A stretch of 64,000 bases of DNA from Clostridium_AD sp050717535 (GTDB taxonomy: Bacteria; Bacillota; Clostridia; Clostridiales; Clostridiaceae), in assembly GCF_050717535.1 (NCBI RefSeq), contig NZ_JBOITM010000078.1, positions 19,954 through 83,953 on the forward strand, written 5' to 3'. Of this stretch, positions 46,332-54,401 are shown in pieces. The notes under the pieces are model-generated. The model ran no database searches. It was not told the origin of the DNA and worked only from the letters and a program-made list of their open reading frames with translations. The stretch's first letter is position 1. The number at the start of each line of letters is the position of its first letter. A program made the position numbers and the translations under genes.

Positions 46332-46519
46332 AAAGCATTAATGGATTTTTCTATTGAAAACAGTATTAAGTTACAAGCTAAATCAATTAGATTGGATGTT
46401 TACGAAGGCAGTATACCTGCCATTATGCTGTATGAAAAATGTGGTTTTAAATATATTGATATAGTTGACTTGGAAGCTACGGATTGAATTGGTTTAAGTT
46501 ATATGAAAAATTACTATGA
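46332..46519 (+). pseudogene. C-terminal fragment of a GNAT-family acetyltransferase
   Basis: The frame reads SIRLDVYEGSIPAIMLYEKC with GFKYIDIVDL, the typical GNAT tail in which the acyl-CoA partner helix precedes a Tyr-Glu-Lys-x-GF motif. The frame then shifts near 46470; the continuation in another frame is GLNWFKLYEKLL. The N-terminal two thirds are absent. Confidence 0.65.
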
Positions 46520-46527
46520 TAAGTAGG

Positions 46528-46657
46528 AGGGGAGCATTATGAATAAAATGGTAGAAGTATGTTGTGGAAGTTATTATGATTGTCTACAAGCTTACATGGG
46601 AAAAGCAGATAGAGTGGAATTAAATAGTGCCTTATATATGGGGGGATTAACACCGAG
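46528..46657 (+). pseudogene. Duplicated 5' end of cutC
   Basis: The RBS and first ~40 codons of cutC (23087-23217) recur here with few differences (one is Ile to Met near codon 4). Homology stops abruptly at 46657 inside codon 40, and unrelated DNA follows. It starts a few nt after the GNAT remnant. Confidence 0.9.
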
Positions 46658-46885
46658 CACATTTTGCTTTAGAGTAATTTCAAATGTTCCTCCACAGTTA
46701 TCACATACCCATCTGTAACTATCTGTGCTCCAACGTGCAAATAATATAATACCAATAATAAAAAAAATAAAAAAAATAAAACTAAATAAGAATAATAGTA
46801 AATTCAAAATTGCACCTACAAATATTAGTATTAATGATACTATGCTGAGTGCAATACTAAAGATAAAGCTTGTTTTATTTTACCT
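46658..46885 (-). pseudogene. Truncated zinc-motif membrane protein fused to antisense cutC DNA
   Basis: The minus-strand frame has a long hydrophobic stretch (FLFSFIFFIFFIIGIILFA) and then RWVCDNCGGTFEITLKQ, a CxxC motif like those of small clostridial membrane proteins. Exactly at the cutC-fragment border the normal continuation is lost and the frame runs on into antisense cutC sequence to 46592. No ATG start is seen; only a TTG at 46807 or an undetected upstream start is possible. Confidence 0.5.
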
Positions 46886-46946
46886 TAATAACTTTATTAT
46901 TCCATTAGTACATAAGTTAATTAAAGGTTACTTATAGCCATCGAAT

Positions 46947-47450
46947 TTAATTATATTTAAGTAATTCCGTTGCCAAACTATTAGTTACAGTCACAAGACC
47001 TTCATAAACCCCTTTATCAATACCAGGACAATTATTGTACCGTTCTATATAAATTTTCATGTTTTCAATTAAATTTATGTATCCATTCAAATCATTTGGC
47101 ATATTGCCCTTATTAGAATTTAAAACTTCCATGCAGTTAGAACCAAGTTGGCTCATAGCATCCTTTTCTTTTTCAGTAGATTTTTCCCATTGTTCTCTCC
47201 ATGCTTTGCGTACTATTCCAGGTGCCGTTGTAGGCGGAAATGATACTCTGTGTTTTTGAGCCTCCTTAAAAGAATAAGCTGAATAAAGCATATGACTTTT
47301 TATATATCTTTCATAGTCTATTTTATCTTCTTCCTCAATAATTTTTTTATCGGCAAGTTCAATTTCTAAGCTGATTTTTACATTTCTATTATTTTTCAAA
47401 TGTTTATTTGTATAATTTCTTGTTTGAGCCTGATTAATCGCTAAATTCAT
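46947..47450 (-). CDS. Hypothetical helical protein, unknown function
   Basis: The 167 residues follow a good AGGGGGAACTATT site. The protein is soluble, charged and mostly helical (ELADKKIIEEEDKIDYERYI; later REQWEKSTEKEKDAMSQLG). The motif SFPPTTAPGIVRKAWREQW stands out but is not known to me. It appears intact. The 186-bp repeat begins 45 nt upstream of its start. It may belong to mobile DNA. Confidence 0.6.
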   Translation of the reverse strand: MNLAINQAQTRNYTNKHLKNNRNVKISLEIELADKKIIEEEDKIDYERYIKSHMLYSAYSFKEAQKHRVSFPPTTAPGIVRKAWREQWEKSTEKEKDAMSQLGSNCMEVLNSNKGNMPNDLNGYINLIENMKIYIERYNNCPGIDKGVYEGLVTVTNSLATELLKYN

Positions 47451-47494
47451 AATAGTTCCCCCTAAATCTAGAATAATAACTCGTTATTAATTAT

Positions 47495-47680
47495 AAAGAC
47501 CCATTAACTCAGAAATTAATTTAGTTGGTCCTTAATGAATGTTATGAATTAATTATTTTTCTGTTTCTAAAACTTTTAATTAAAGTATAATATTATATAT
47601 TAATCTGCAAGTACGTCATTATTCAATTATATAGGATATTAATAAAAATTTCAAATATTTAACATAAGATTTCGGTTAGC
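47495..47680. repeat. 186-bp direct repeat, copy 2
   Basis: Near-identical to 24588-24773, with differences such as CTCAG for CTAAG, TAATATT for TAAGATT and ACGTCATT for ACGTTATT. The flanks differ at both ends. The next open frame starts 6 nt after it, as if that gene had been cut by the repeat. Confidence 0.9.
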
Positions 47681-47685
47681 TAGGA

Positions 47686-47991
47686 TTGAAGATGACTATG
47701 ATAATGAATGGTTTTGAGAACATTCCAATAAAATTGAGGGAACAGCATGGACAAAAAAACATGACAGATGAAAAACTTGTACTTAATTTAATTCTTTATT
47801 ATGTTGAAATGGGCATTGAGTTTACAAATACATATGGAGACATCAACGAAAGCTTTTATAACAGTGTTGAAGGTATGTATCAATTGGTAGTAGATTCTAT
47901 TAATAAACATAAAGATTCGGGAATTTTTAATATATTAAGAAAAAGCCAAGTTATTTGTAAAAAGTGTGGTACAGAATTTATAAGAGACTAG
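47686..47991 (+). pseudogene. 5'-truncated, frameshifted gene of unknown family
   Basis: The plus-strand frame gives a C-terminal part FENIPIKLREQHGQKNMTDE and so on, ending VICKKCGTEFIRD. In the neighbouring frame the sequence just before reads RIEDDYDNEWF, which joins smoothly to ENIPIK if one T of a T4 run near 47714 is removed. So the gene is shifted and also lacks its 5' part, which would lie across the end of the 186-bp repeat. No family recognised. Confidence 0.5.
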
Positions 47992-48010
47992 GCTTATATC
48001 ATTTCTATAT

Positions 48011-48079
48011 AGATAAGTATTAAGTTGTACTTATCTAATTGTACTTATCTAATTGACATACTCATTCCGATTGTATAAT
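48011..48079 (+). promoter_or_regulatory. Promoter with tandem 14-nt repeats
   Basis: Two exact head-to-tail copies of TTGTACTTATCTAA (48025-48038, 48039-48052) directly precede TTGACA (48053-48058) and TATAAT (48074-48079; spacer 15 nt, a little short). An inverted match (AGATAAGTA, 48011-48019) lies before them. The repeats could be operator sites. The gene they once served appears lost: 48080-48342 has only short broken frames. Confidence 0.5.
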
Positions 48080-48342
48080 TAAGGTAAAACATATAGAAGG
48101 ATGCTGTTATAATGAAAATCATAAAAATAATGGACTATATGGAGTTGAAATTATGAACTACACACAGGCCTACAATGAATTGGAAGAAAATAAATTCGCC
48201 CAGAAATTAAATTTGCAGATATACTTATTGAAATATTAAGTGAAAGAGGTGAAACTATTATGATATAATAGACCTATAGAATAATCATAAGATATAAGAA
48301 AGTATAATTATAGATATACTAAAAGTAAGAGGTGAATATTAA

Positions 48343-48552
48343 ATGGAGGACAGACAATACTTTTTAATTTGGTGCATAGAAGCAGTAAAAAGAATCAATG
48401 GTATAAGTGGAAGTATCGTATATAGTAAGTTAAAAGAGTGTGAATGCTTAAAATTTATTGTTGAAAATTATGAAGTAATGCATAGTCAAAGTGAGGAATA
48501 TATAGTAGAAGATATAGTGGAATTTTGTAAAAATAGAGGTGTGCTATTATGA
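48343..48552 (+). CDS. DUF3791 family protein
   Basis: The 69-residue acidic protein MEDRQYFLIWCIEAVKRING.. with a C-terminal EEYIVEDIVEFCKNRGVLL fits DUF3791. TAAGAGGTG precedes the ATG. It overlaps the DUF3990 gene by 4 nt (ATGA), the usual arrangement for these two families. Function unknown; as the small partner of a putative ADP-ribosyltransferase-fold protein, it might be an antitoxin-like or regulatory subunit, but this is inference. Confidence 0.75.
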   Translation: MEDRQYFLIWCIEAVKRINGISGSIVYSKLKECECLKFIVENYEVMHSQSEEYIVEDIVEFCKNRGVLL

Positions 48553-49018
48553 TTCTTTATCATGGTTCAGTTAAGGAAATACCAAGTCCGTCTATAAATA
48601 TAGGTAGGAATAAATTAGACTTTGGAAAAGGATTCTATGTGACAGAATTATTTGAGCAGGCAAAAACATGGGCATGTAAACGAGCTAGTATTTTGAATAG
48701 TAAACCTGTAATTTCTACTTATGAAATAACCAATACAACTGGATTAAATGTCCATAGATTGATGGTGCAAGTGAAGAGTGGCTTGACTTTATAGTAGCAA
48801 ATAGAAAAGGCATTATGATACAACATAATTATGACATTATAATTGGTGAAATGGCAGATGACCAAGTTTATGATAGTATAAATTTATATATTAGGGAGTA
48901 CATACCTAAGGAAGAATTATTAAGACGTATTAAAATGCAGAAACGTAATCAGCAGGTTTGTATAGTAAATCAAAATGCAATTCAAAGATTAAAGTTTGTA
49001 AAAGGAGAATGTGTATGA
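48549..49018 (+). pseudogene. DUF3990 family protein (ADP-ribosyltransferase-like fold), frameshifted
   Basis: The first frame codes MILYHGSVKEIPSPSINIGR with DFGKGFYVTELFEQAKTWA, matching DUF3990, which is grouped with the ADP-ribosyltransferase superfamily (His in YHGS, Tyr in GFYVT). Near 48760 the frame is lost: CATAGATTGATGG would give a full product if it were CATAGATTTGATGG. The rest continues one frame over as DGASEEWLDFIVANRKGIM and IIIGEMADDQVYDSINLYI to the stop at 49018. A one-base loss in a T run, real or a sequencing error, explains it. Confidence 0.75.
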
Positions 49019-49248
49019 AGGCAACAGTAATTGATGCATCTACATGGTTTGAGATAGTAACAGAATTAGGAAAACAATTAAATATTACGTTTGAACAAGC
49101 ATTAGAAATAGTATATAATTCAAAAATGTATAAACTTCGTGAAGATGAAAATACAGGCATGTATTGTAAAGCGCCTTTAGATATAGTAGATTTAATAAAA
49201 TTTGAAATGCAAGGTCAATTAGAACAGGCATTGTTAGATGGAAATTAG
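49015..49248 (+). CDS. Small helical protein, third gene of the DUF3791/DUF3990 cassette
   Basis: The protein has 77 residues from ATG 49015 (AAAAGGAG upstream), overlapping the DUF3990 stop by ATGA. The sequence has WFEIVTELGKQLNITFEQAL and a C-terminal DLIKFEMQGQLEQALLDGN. A decayed copy of the same gene lies at 46098-46253. Tight coupling suggests that the three proteins act together. Confidence 0.65.
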   Translation: MKATVIDASTWFEIVTELGKQLNITFEQALEIVYNSKMYKLREDENTGMYCKAPLDIVDLIKFEMQGQLEQALLDGN

Positions 49249-49269
49249 GGAAGCCGTTATGGCTTCCCT
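49247..49269 (+). terminator. Hairpin ending the DUF3791/DUF3990 cassette
   Basis: Nine-bp perfect arms (AGGGAAGCC, 49247-49255; partner 49261-49269) overlap the last stop codon. The following tract is poor in T (TAAAAATTG), so termination may be weak. Confidence 0.65.
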
Positions 49270-49298
49270 TAAAAATTGTCATAGCAATCTTAATTGTT

Positions 49299-49736
49299 AT
49301 GCACCATAGGGGATTTCAGCAAGAAAGTAAATTTGCAGATATTCTTAGATATAATAATATTGAATGTGATGAATTATCAAATAAATCAGATAAAAGAATT
49401 AAAGTTACTAGTACCTTAGGATATATACTCCAATTTATATCAAGTCCACAGGATAGTGTTATATTTAAAGATTTAATTAAAAATGTATTTTGCCAGGAAC
49501 ATAATGAGGAAAGTGAAAAATTGTTTGATTTTATTTACGGTTATGACGTTGAAAAGCTTATATACCTCATTGGTGGCATCATAAATGAACTGGATATTCC
49601 GGTGGGAATATTAAACTCCAAGGTGTATAAACAATTTATAAGTTCACTAGATTTAATTAGAACAATATTTGAATATCCTCAGACACATTTTGATAGGCTA
49701 ATTTTATATATTAGTGATGTTCTAAATTTTAGTTAA
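49299..49736 (+). pseudogene. Probable internal fragment of a UvrD/PcrA-like DNA helicase
   Basis: The frame gives GFQQESKFADILRYNNIECD and later TLGYILQFISSPQD, which resembles the 2B region of UvrD-like helicases (alternate-length residues between motifs IV and V). No helicase motif proper is present. Only ~140 residues remain of a family with 700 or more. No RBS precedes the frame. The identification is moderate at best. Confidence 0.35.
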
Positions 49737-49740
49737 GCCC

Positions 49741-49898
49741 ATGAGATTTGGGAAAAATTAGAAAGAAGGTTTGTAGAGCAAGCTCAAGGTGAAGTTAAAT
49801 TATTTGTAAATGAAATTATTCCAAATAGTGTTTTTGCAGATGTATCGTTACCAGGATTAAAGGCTAATGATGAGTATGGTGATAAAATAATGAAATGA
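49741..49898 (+). pseudogene. C-terminal gene fragment, unknown family
   Basis: An open frame with no start reads HEIWEKLERRFVEQAQGEVK and NEIIPNSVFADVSLPGLKAN to a stop. Its composition is protein-like, but I cannot name it. It sits between two other remnants. Confidence 0.35.
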
Positions 49899-49952
49899 AA
49901 ATTATCACTGAAATGTTCAAATTAAATCTAACTTTATTCTGGAGGAGAAATT

Positions 49953-50759
49953 ATGAGTATGGAAATAATATATACACCAAAGGATAAAAAAACTAGTTTT
50001 GTAATTGCAGGTGGAAAGAATCCCATAACATCTTTTAAAGAAATGAGATTTACCGATGATCAATTAGATATTTGTATTCCTAGAGAGGAAAAATTACTAT
50101 ATCTTGATAGAAAAAAATATGGGAGTTATGGAAGTATGCCTATTTTCTCTTCTCTTTATTCAATTTACTCAGATGATAAACCTATGATTTTATATACTGC
50201 TGAGGATGGAGATTGCGATACATGTTTGGAAATATTTTTAAAATATGGAGATGGCAAAAGGCCTAACTTGGATGAACTGCTAGATATGAGAACTTGCATG
50301 GATAGTTATGATGGAGATATTAATCGTGCCATTAAGAAAGTGGAAAAATTAATGGAGCTAATGTTTCCTGAAAAACTCTACGAATTTGAATATTGCACTG
50401 GAATTATGGGAGATTTAGATGGTGACTTTACGTGGGACAGATACCAAAGCCATAAATATCTCCCCTGTGGTAGCCCTTGTTCACATATTTCAATGGATAT
50501 TGAAGGATTAAAATTAATCTCTCTTATTGCTTCTCAACCAGTAGAAGCATATTCAAAGGATAGAGTAGAATATTACCGACAACAAATAAGAAATGGAATT
50601 AAATTAGGGTGCATTGCGTATAGAATACCACATATTTCTAATTATGCGATAATTCTTGATGGACACCATAGAGTTATTGCATCTATGCTGGAGGGAGTAT
50701 TTCCAGAGTGCCTCTTGATTTCACCAGCATTCTACAGACTTGTTAATGTGATGTTTTGA
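49953..50759 (+). CDS. Hypothetical protein with ParB/sulfiredoxin-like GHHR motif
   Basis: The 268 residues follow GGAGGAG. The C-terminal part holds YAIILDGHHRVIASMLEG, the GxHR-type phosphate-binding motif shared by ParB-like nucleases and sulfiredoxins. The N-terminal ~190 residues include an acidic, Cys-containing section (EDGDCDTCLEIF; PCGSPCSHIS). The gene is unbroken. I have no function to offer; a nucleotide-binding role would fit the motif. Confidence 0.55.
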   Translation: MSMEIIYTPKDKKTSFVIAGGKNPITSFKEMRFTDDQLDICIPREEKLLYLDRKKYGSYGSMPIFSSLYSIYSDDKPMILYTAEDGDCDTCLEIFLKYGDGKRPNLDELLDMRTCMDSYDGDINRAIKKVEKLMELMFPEKLYEFEYCTGIMGDLDGDFTWDRYQSHKYLPCGSPCSHISMDIEGLKLISLIASQPVEAYSKDRVEYYRQQIRNGIKLGCIAYRIPHISNYAIILDGHHRVIASMLEGVFPECLLISPAFYRLVNVMF

Positions 50760-50944
50760 CATATAAAAATAAGATGGATAAAGAAGTATTTAACCGTATT
50801 GGAGAAATCCAGTTATTCGAAAATATTAAGCTCCATGAGGGTATAGTCTTGAAACATAGAGTTACTAATAACAAAATCTTTCTAATTCACGGTCATCAAG
50901 TAGATTATCTAAATTATAAAATGTGGAAATTAACTAGATTATAG
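50756..50944 (+). pseudogene. Internal fragment of a metallophosphoesterase
   Basis: A 62-residue frame (start TTG 50756, overlapping the previous stop) contains KIFLIHGHQVDYLNYKMW, like the GHxxD/H part of calcineurin-type phosphoesterases. The other metal motifs (DxH, GDxxD, GNHD) are missing, so this is only a piece. Confidence 0.45.
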
Positions 50945-50981
50945 ACTTTATAATATTTATCGTGTTAGATGAAGTATAATA

Positions 50982-51008
50982 GTGATTAAATAGGTTGTAC
51001 TTAATCAC
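50982..51008 (+). promoter_or_regulatory. Dyad in the leader of the cardiolipin synthase gene
   Basis: GTGATTAA (50982-50989) and TTAATCAC (51001-51008) form an 8-bp dyad with an 11-nt spacer just after a TATAAT (50975-50980). It may be an operator or a leader hairpin. The RBS GTGGGGG and ATG (51037) follow. Confidence 0.4.
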
Positions 51009-51036
51009 CTAAAATATAATATCGTGGGGGAACAAT

Positions 51037-52518
51037 ATGAATTTATCAACTGCTTTTTTAATATTAATATATTTATTAAATATACTATGTGTTTTGAGAC
51101 TGATTTTTATAAAACGAAGTGATACGAGAGTTATATTTGCATGGCTTTTAGTATTCGCTTTTTTACCTTATGTTGGTTTTGTTTTTTACTTCTTGGTCGG
51201 TAGTAAATATAAAATGCGAATCATGTCAAGAAAGTATGGTATGGGTGAAATAGAAGAAAAGTACAATAAAGTGCTAGCACAACATATTCATAATATTGAT
51301 ACGGATAAAATACAATTTAGAGAAGTAGAAACTGAAAAATACAGAGATTTAATTACGATGAACTCAAAAAATATAATGTGTTATTTTACTCAAAATAACG
51401 AAGTAGAACTTTTATTAAATGCTAAGGAAACATTTTCTATGATTTTTAGTGATATTAGAAATGCAACAAAAAGTATTGAAGTAATGTATTATATTTTTAG
51501 AGCAAAAGATAAGATAGGTAAAGAATTTATTTCTCTTTTAGAAGAAAAGGCAAGTCAAGGAGTAAAAGTAACTTTAATATATGATGGGCTTGGATCTATG
51601 CATACTCATATGAGTGATTTTGAGAAGCTTAAAAAAGCTGGTGGGCATGTATACAGATTTTTGCCATCTATTATAAAAAGTTTATTGCTTGCAAATTATA
51701 GATTACATAGAAAAATAGTTATTGTGGATGGCAAAATTGCTCATACTGGTGGAATTAATGTGGGTGATGAATATTTTGGCTTAAAAAAGATAAATAAACC
51801 TTGGAGAGATACAACAATACGGTTGACTGGTTACAGCGTACTTTCATTTCAAACAAGGTTTTGGTCTGATTTGGTTTTTTTGCAAAATCAAAGTTTTAGA
51901 AAGATAAATAGGGCTAAATTAAAGTTTGACGAAAGGTTATTAAAAAGTTTTTATGATCCTATTAAAGAAGGAAATATAGGAGTACAAATACTCTCAAGTG
52001 GACCTAGTAGTAAAAATGACTCTATAAAAGATAGTTATGTTAAGATGATTACCACCTCAAAAAAATATTTGTATATTCAAACACCATATTTTATTCCAGA
52101 TAAAACTATATTAGATGCACTAAGGATGGCAGTTGCTGGTGGTGTTGATGTTAGAATAATGCTACCGGGTATACCAGATGACAAACCTGTTTATGCTATT
52201 TCCTTATTAAATGCGGCAAAACTTTTAAAGTATGGTGTAAAGGTATATCTGCATTCAGGTTTTCTTCATGCAAAAACACTTGTTATAGATGATTACGTTT
52301 CAACAGTAGGAACTGCAAATGTTGATATTAGAAGTTTTAGTCTTGATTATGAAGTCAATGCATTTATTTATAATAATGAATTTGCAATTAAATGTCGTGA
52401 TACATTTTTAAATGATATCGGAGATTGTACGATATTTGATATCGAAACTTATGCTAATCGTGGTTTGTGGAAAAAAATTTATGAATCTGTTTGGCGTTTT
52501 ATTACTCCGCTTGCTTGA
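51037..52518 (+). CDS. cls: Cardiolipin synthase
   Basis: The 493 residues begin with two membrane helices (about 5-24 and 34-55). Two phospholipase D (HKD) motifs follow: HRKIVIVDGKIAHTGGIN and HAKTLVIDDYVSTVGTAN, with the usual N/GxxD spacing. The enzyme condenses two phosphatidylglycerols to cardiolipin at the membrane. GTGGGGGAAC precedes the ATG. It stands alone before the two-component/ABC group; cardiolipin changes are one known route to peptide resistance, but a link is not shown here. Confidence 0.92.
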   Translation: MNLSTAFLILIYLLNILCVLRLIFIKRSDTRVIFAWLLVFAFLPYVGFVFYFLVGSKYKMRIMSRKYGMGEIEEKYNKVLAQHIHNIDTDKIQFREVETEKYRDLITMNSKNIMCYFTQNNEVELLLNAKETFSMIFSDIRNATKSIEVMYYIFRAKDKIGKEFISLLEEKASQGVKVTLIYDGLGSMHTHMSDFEKLKKAGGHVYRFLPSIIKSLLLANYRLHRKIVIVDGKIAHTGGINVGDEYFGLKKINKPWRDTTIRLTGYSVLSFQTRFWSDLVFLQNQSFRKINRAKLKFDERLLKSFYDPIKEGNIGVQILSSGPSSKNDSIKDSYVKMITTSKKYLYIQTPYFIPDKTILDALRMAVAGGVDVRIMLPGIPDDKPVYAISLLNAAKLLKYGVKVYLHSGFLHAKTLVIDDYVSTVGTANVDIRSFSLDYEVNAFIYNNEFAIKCRDTFLNDIGDCTIFDIETYANRGLWKKIYESVWRFITPLA

Positions 52519-52650
52519 AATTTTATTAGCTAGGGGGTCACTTAGTTCCCCTCTAGCAACCTGGGAGGCCCAAAAAATTTCATAACATAGAGTTGTAATC
52601 AGCTAAGTATGTCACTGGGGTAAATGGCAATTTAGACGGGAGTGATGAAA

Positions 52651-53334
52651 ATGAAATACAAGATACTGATTGTAGAAGATGAACCAGATATAAATGGGTT
52701 GCTGGTTAAGATATTAGAAAAAGCAGAATACCAAATCGCACAGGCTTTTTCGGGTACAGAAGCAAAATTATTATTAGAGAAAGAAATTCCAGACCTTATT
52801 TTACTTGACCTTATGCTTCCTGGAATATCAGGAGAGGAATTATTGCATGATATTAGGGAGAATAAACATTATAATGTTCCTGTTCTGGTGCTCTCAGCAA
52901 AAAATTCTTTAGGGGATAAAGTATCTTTATTAAAGAATGGTGCAGATGATTACATCACTAAGCCTTTTGAACCAGAGGAAGTGATTGCAAGAATTCAATC
53001 GGCTTTAAGACGTGCAGGAAAAGAATTTTGCTCTAAAAAAATTCTAACATACAAGACCTTACAACTTTATCCTGAGTTTAGAAAAGTAACAATTGGTGGA
53101 ACAGAAATTGTATTAACAGCTCATGAGTATGAAATTCTTTACCTTTTCATGCAAAACCCAGAGAAAGTGTATTCCAGAGAAAGTTTGTATGAATCGGTGT
53201 GGCAGGGTGGATATTACGGTGAAAATAACACTGTAAATGTTCATGTTAGCAATTTAAGAAAAAAATTAAAAGAAGCGGATTCCAAAGAAGACTATATCCA
53301 GACCGTATATGGCATTGGATTTAAACTCCAATAA
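52651..53334 (+). CDS. OmpR/PhoB-family response regulator
   Basis: The protein has 227 residues from ATG 52651 (GGGAG 8 nt upstream). The receiver domain has ILIVEDEPDI, Asp in LILLDLMLPGISG and Lys in YITKPFEPEE; the C-terminal winged helix has NTVNVHVSNLRKKL and YIQTVYGIGFKL. It heads a set of RR, ABC ATPase, ABC permease and kinase genes like those which respond to bacitracin or antimicrobial peptides. Its likely target is the promoter before the ABC genes. Confidence 0.92.
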   Translation: MKYKILIVEDEPDINGLLVKILEKAEYQIAQAFSGTEAKLLLEKEIPDLILLDLMLPGISGEELLHDIRENKHYNVPVLVLSAKNSLGDKVSLLKNGADDYITKPFEPEEVIARIQSALRRAGKEFCSKKILTYKTLQLYPEFRKVTIGGTEIVLTAHEYEILYLFMQNPEKVYSRESLYESVWQGGYYGENNTVNVHVSNLRKKLKEADSKEDYIQTVYGIGFKLQ

Positions 53335-53474
53335 AAAATTTAAACTCCAATAAAAAACTTTATGACTTCTTTAAAAGTTTTTTATGACTTATTAAAGACT
53401 TAATTGTTATAATATGGTTGTTCAATGAGGAAATCCAATAATGGATAAACTTATTTTTATATGGAGGTAGGCAA

Positions 53475-54401
53475 ATGAATGATTATGTTATAGAAACAAA
53501 GCAAGTTACAAAGGCATACGGTTCACTCCTTGCATTAGATCATGTAAATATTCATGTGAAAAGAGGAAGTATTTATGGACTAGTTGGTGATAATGGTAGC
53601 GGTAAAAGTACCCTTTTAAAATTATTAGCTGGACATAGTTATGCAACAGAGGGAGAAATACAGATTTTTGGAAAATATGGAGAAAAAGAGTTAGAGCGTA
53701 CCCGAAAAAAAATAGGCTGCATGATCGAACAACCGGGTTTTTTTCCTAACATGACCGTAGAACAAATATTAAAGTATTATTGTATTCAAAAGGGAATTCC
53801 CGATAGAAAAAAAGTTGATAAAATGATAAAACTAATGGGTATTACAGAGAAGCGAAATAGTAAATGTGGAAATCTTTCAATGGGGCAAAAACAGAGATTA
53901 GGTCTTGCCATTGCCATGATGGGAGAACCACAACTTTTAGTTTTGGACGAGCCTATCAACGGACTAGACCCTAGCGGTATTATAGAATTTCGTAATTTGC
54001 TACATCGCTTAAATGAGGAAAATAACATTACAATTTTACTGTCGAGCCACATATTGTCTGAACTTCAACAAATTGCTACCGTGTATGGGTTTCTAAGCAA
54101 AGGCATTTTGATTGAAGAAATCTCGTCACATGCATTACTTGAGAAATGTTCGGATTGTATTGAAATAACAGTATCAGATGTGGAAAAATATTCTGTTTTA
54201 TTGGAAAGAAATTTCCCAAAAGAAACCTTCAAAGTTCTTCCAGAAAACAACATTAGTATCTATAGACCACAGGATAAAGCAGAAGCTTACAGCAAATTAG
54301 CTTCTGAAAACGGGATTTATATAACAGGTATGAGAACAATTCAATCTTCTTTGGAAGATTATTATATGGAATTAAAGAAAAGAGGTGCAGAAAAATTATG
54401 A
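53475..54401 (+). CDS. ABC transporter ATP-binding protein (peptide-resistance type)
   Basis: The 308 residues show Walker A GDNGSGKSTLLK, signature LSMGQKQRLGLA, Walker B LLVLDEPINGLDP and the switch His in LLSSHILSEL. The C-terminal ~80 residues are a variable domain as in BcrA/SpaF-type ATPases. TGGAGGTAGG precedes the ATG. It overlaps the permease gene by 4 nt. A 140-nt gap before it holds room for a promoter. Confidence 0.9.
   Translation: MNDYVIETKQVTKAYGSLLALDHVNIHVKRGSIYGLVGDNGSGKSTLLKLLAGHSYATEGEIQIFGKYGEKELERTRKKIGCMIEQPGFFPNMTVEQILKYYCIQKGIPDRKKVDKMIKLMGITEKRNSKCGNLSMGQKQRLGLAIAMMGEPQLLVLDEPINGLDPSGIIEFRNLLHRLNEENNITILLSSHILSELQQIATVYGFLSKGILIEEISSHALLEKCSDCIEITVSDVEKYSVLLERNFPKETFKVLPENNISIYRPQDKAEAYSKLASENGIYITGMRTIQSSLEDYYMELKKRGAEKL

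Noticed and set aside
48119..48270. Small genes between the tandem-repeat promoter and the DUF3791 gene
   Set aside because: The frames are short (under 30 codons), overlap in different frames and end soon; they look like remnants of one lost gene.
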